Assembly: GCF_015207605.1 (NCBI RefSeq)
Contig: NZ_JADEWO010000012.1
Span: forward strand, 1-64,000
Direction: 5' to 3'
DNA: 64,000 bases
Source of the DNA: Oculatella sp. LEGE 06141
GTDB taxonomy: Bacteria > Cyanobacteriota > Cyanobacteriia > Elainellales > Elainellaceae
Shown: piece after piece, positions 63,976-64,000 of the stretch
Numbering within the stretch: position 1 is the first letter of the stretch
Layout of the letters: each line of letters begins with the position of its first letter
The notes under the pieces: generated by a model
What the model saw: only the letters and a program-made list of their open reading frames with translations
What the model was told of the DNA's origin: nothing
The model's database searches: none
Position numbers and translations under genes: made by a program

Positions 63976-64000
63976 CTTCCCCTCAGCACTGGCTTAGTTC

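Overview
The window looks like chromosome of a filamentous, probably non-heterocystous cyanobacterium (Leptolyngbya/Oscillatoriales type). Evidence is the very frequent GCGATCGC (HIP1) octamer in genes and spacers, and many cyanobacteria-typical families: CyanoP, a DevB/DevC exporter, DUF1816, DUF1822 and DUF4278 proteins, a two-domain FutB-type iron permease, FurA, and a multi-spanning PEP-CTERM protein. I saw no rRNA, tRNA or CRISPR array.

Layout. 0-4 kb: right end of an IS66-type element that has cut off the 3' end of a devC-like exporter permease, followed (minus strand) by a GNAT gene, a DevB-like adaptor and a TetR regulator; two near-identical operator-like sites flank this set. 4-10 kb: gamma-glutamyltransferase, a PfkB sugar kinase, a Ser/Thr kinase, Maf and CyanoP. 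10-14.4 kb: exbB-exbD-exbD, a MITE, a PstS-type phosphate-binding protein and a TonB-like proline-rich protein. 14.5-22 kb: small conserved proteins, including two tandem paralogous membrane proteins with a four-cysteine motif, an ADP-ribosylglycohydrolase, a DMT exporter, an alpha/beta hydrolase lacking its serine, and a pentapeptide lipoprotein. 22.4-28.3 kb: an iron-centred region with FutB, Fur, a Tat-exported multicopper oxidase, a GGE-repeat lipoprotein and a PKHD dioxygenase, with Fur-box-like sequences between them. 28.4-38.5 kb: dienelactone hydrolase, PepA, an Slt-type transglycosylase, the glutathione-dependent formaldehyde pair (adhC, fghA) and a GPH-type sugar symporter. 39-43.7 kb: a large PEP-CTERM/VIT/VWA membrane protein and two membrane proteins of unknown role.

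43.9-50.4 kb holds a compact three-gene cassette: a sigma-like factor, a DUF1822 protein and a 1563-residue CHAT protease - STAND NTPase - 14 x WD40 protein. This has the architecture of a sensor/protease conflict or cell-death system and is the strongest candidate for an under-described system. 50.4-55.4 kb: GNAT, a spore-photoproduct-lyase-like radical SAM protein, a DUF938 methyltransferase, a Na/Pi cotransporter and a GIY-YIG protein, then a 0.4 kb repeat array.

55.8-64 kb is a tyrosine/homogentisate catabolic locus: hppD, hmgA, a heme-oxygenase-like diiron protein and an acetoacetyl-CoA-synthetase-like ligase on the minus strand, divergent from an unrecognised 296-residue gene translationally coupled to fahA. 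Together these would take 4-hydroxyphenylpyruvate to fumarate and acetoacetyl-CoA. Only the maleylacetoacetate isomerase is missing, and the unknown coupled gene is a plausible place to look for it. A recurring feature is short (12-18 bp) tandem duplications in spacers; three of them cover stop codons.
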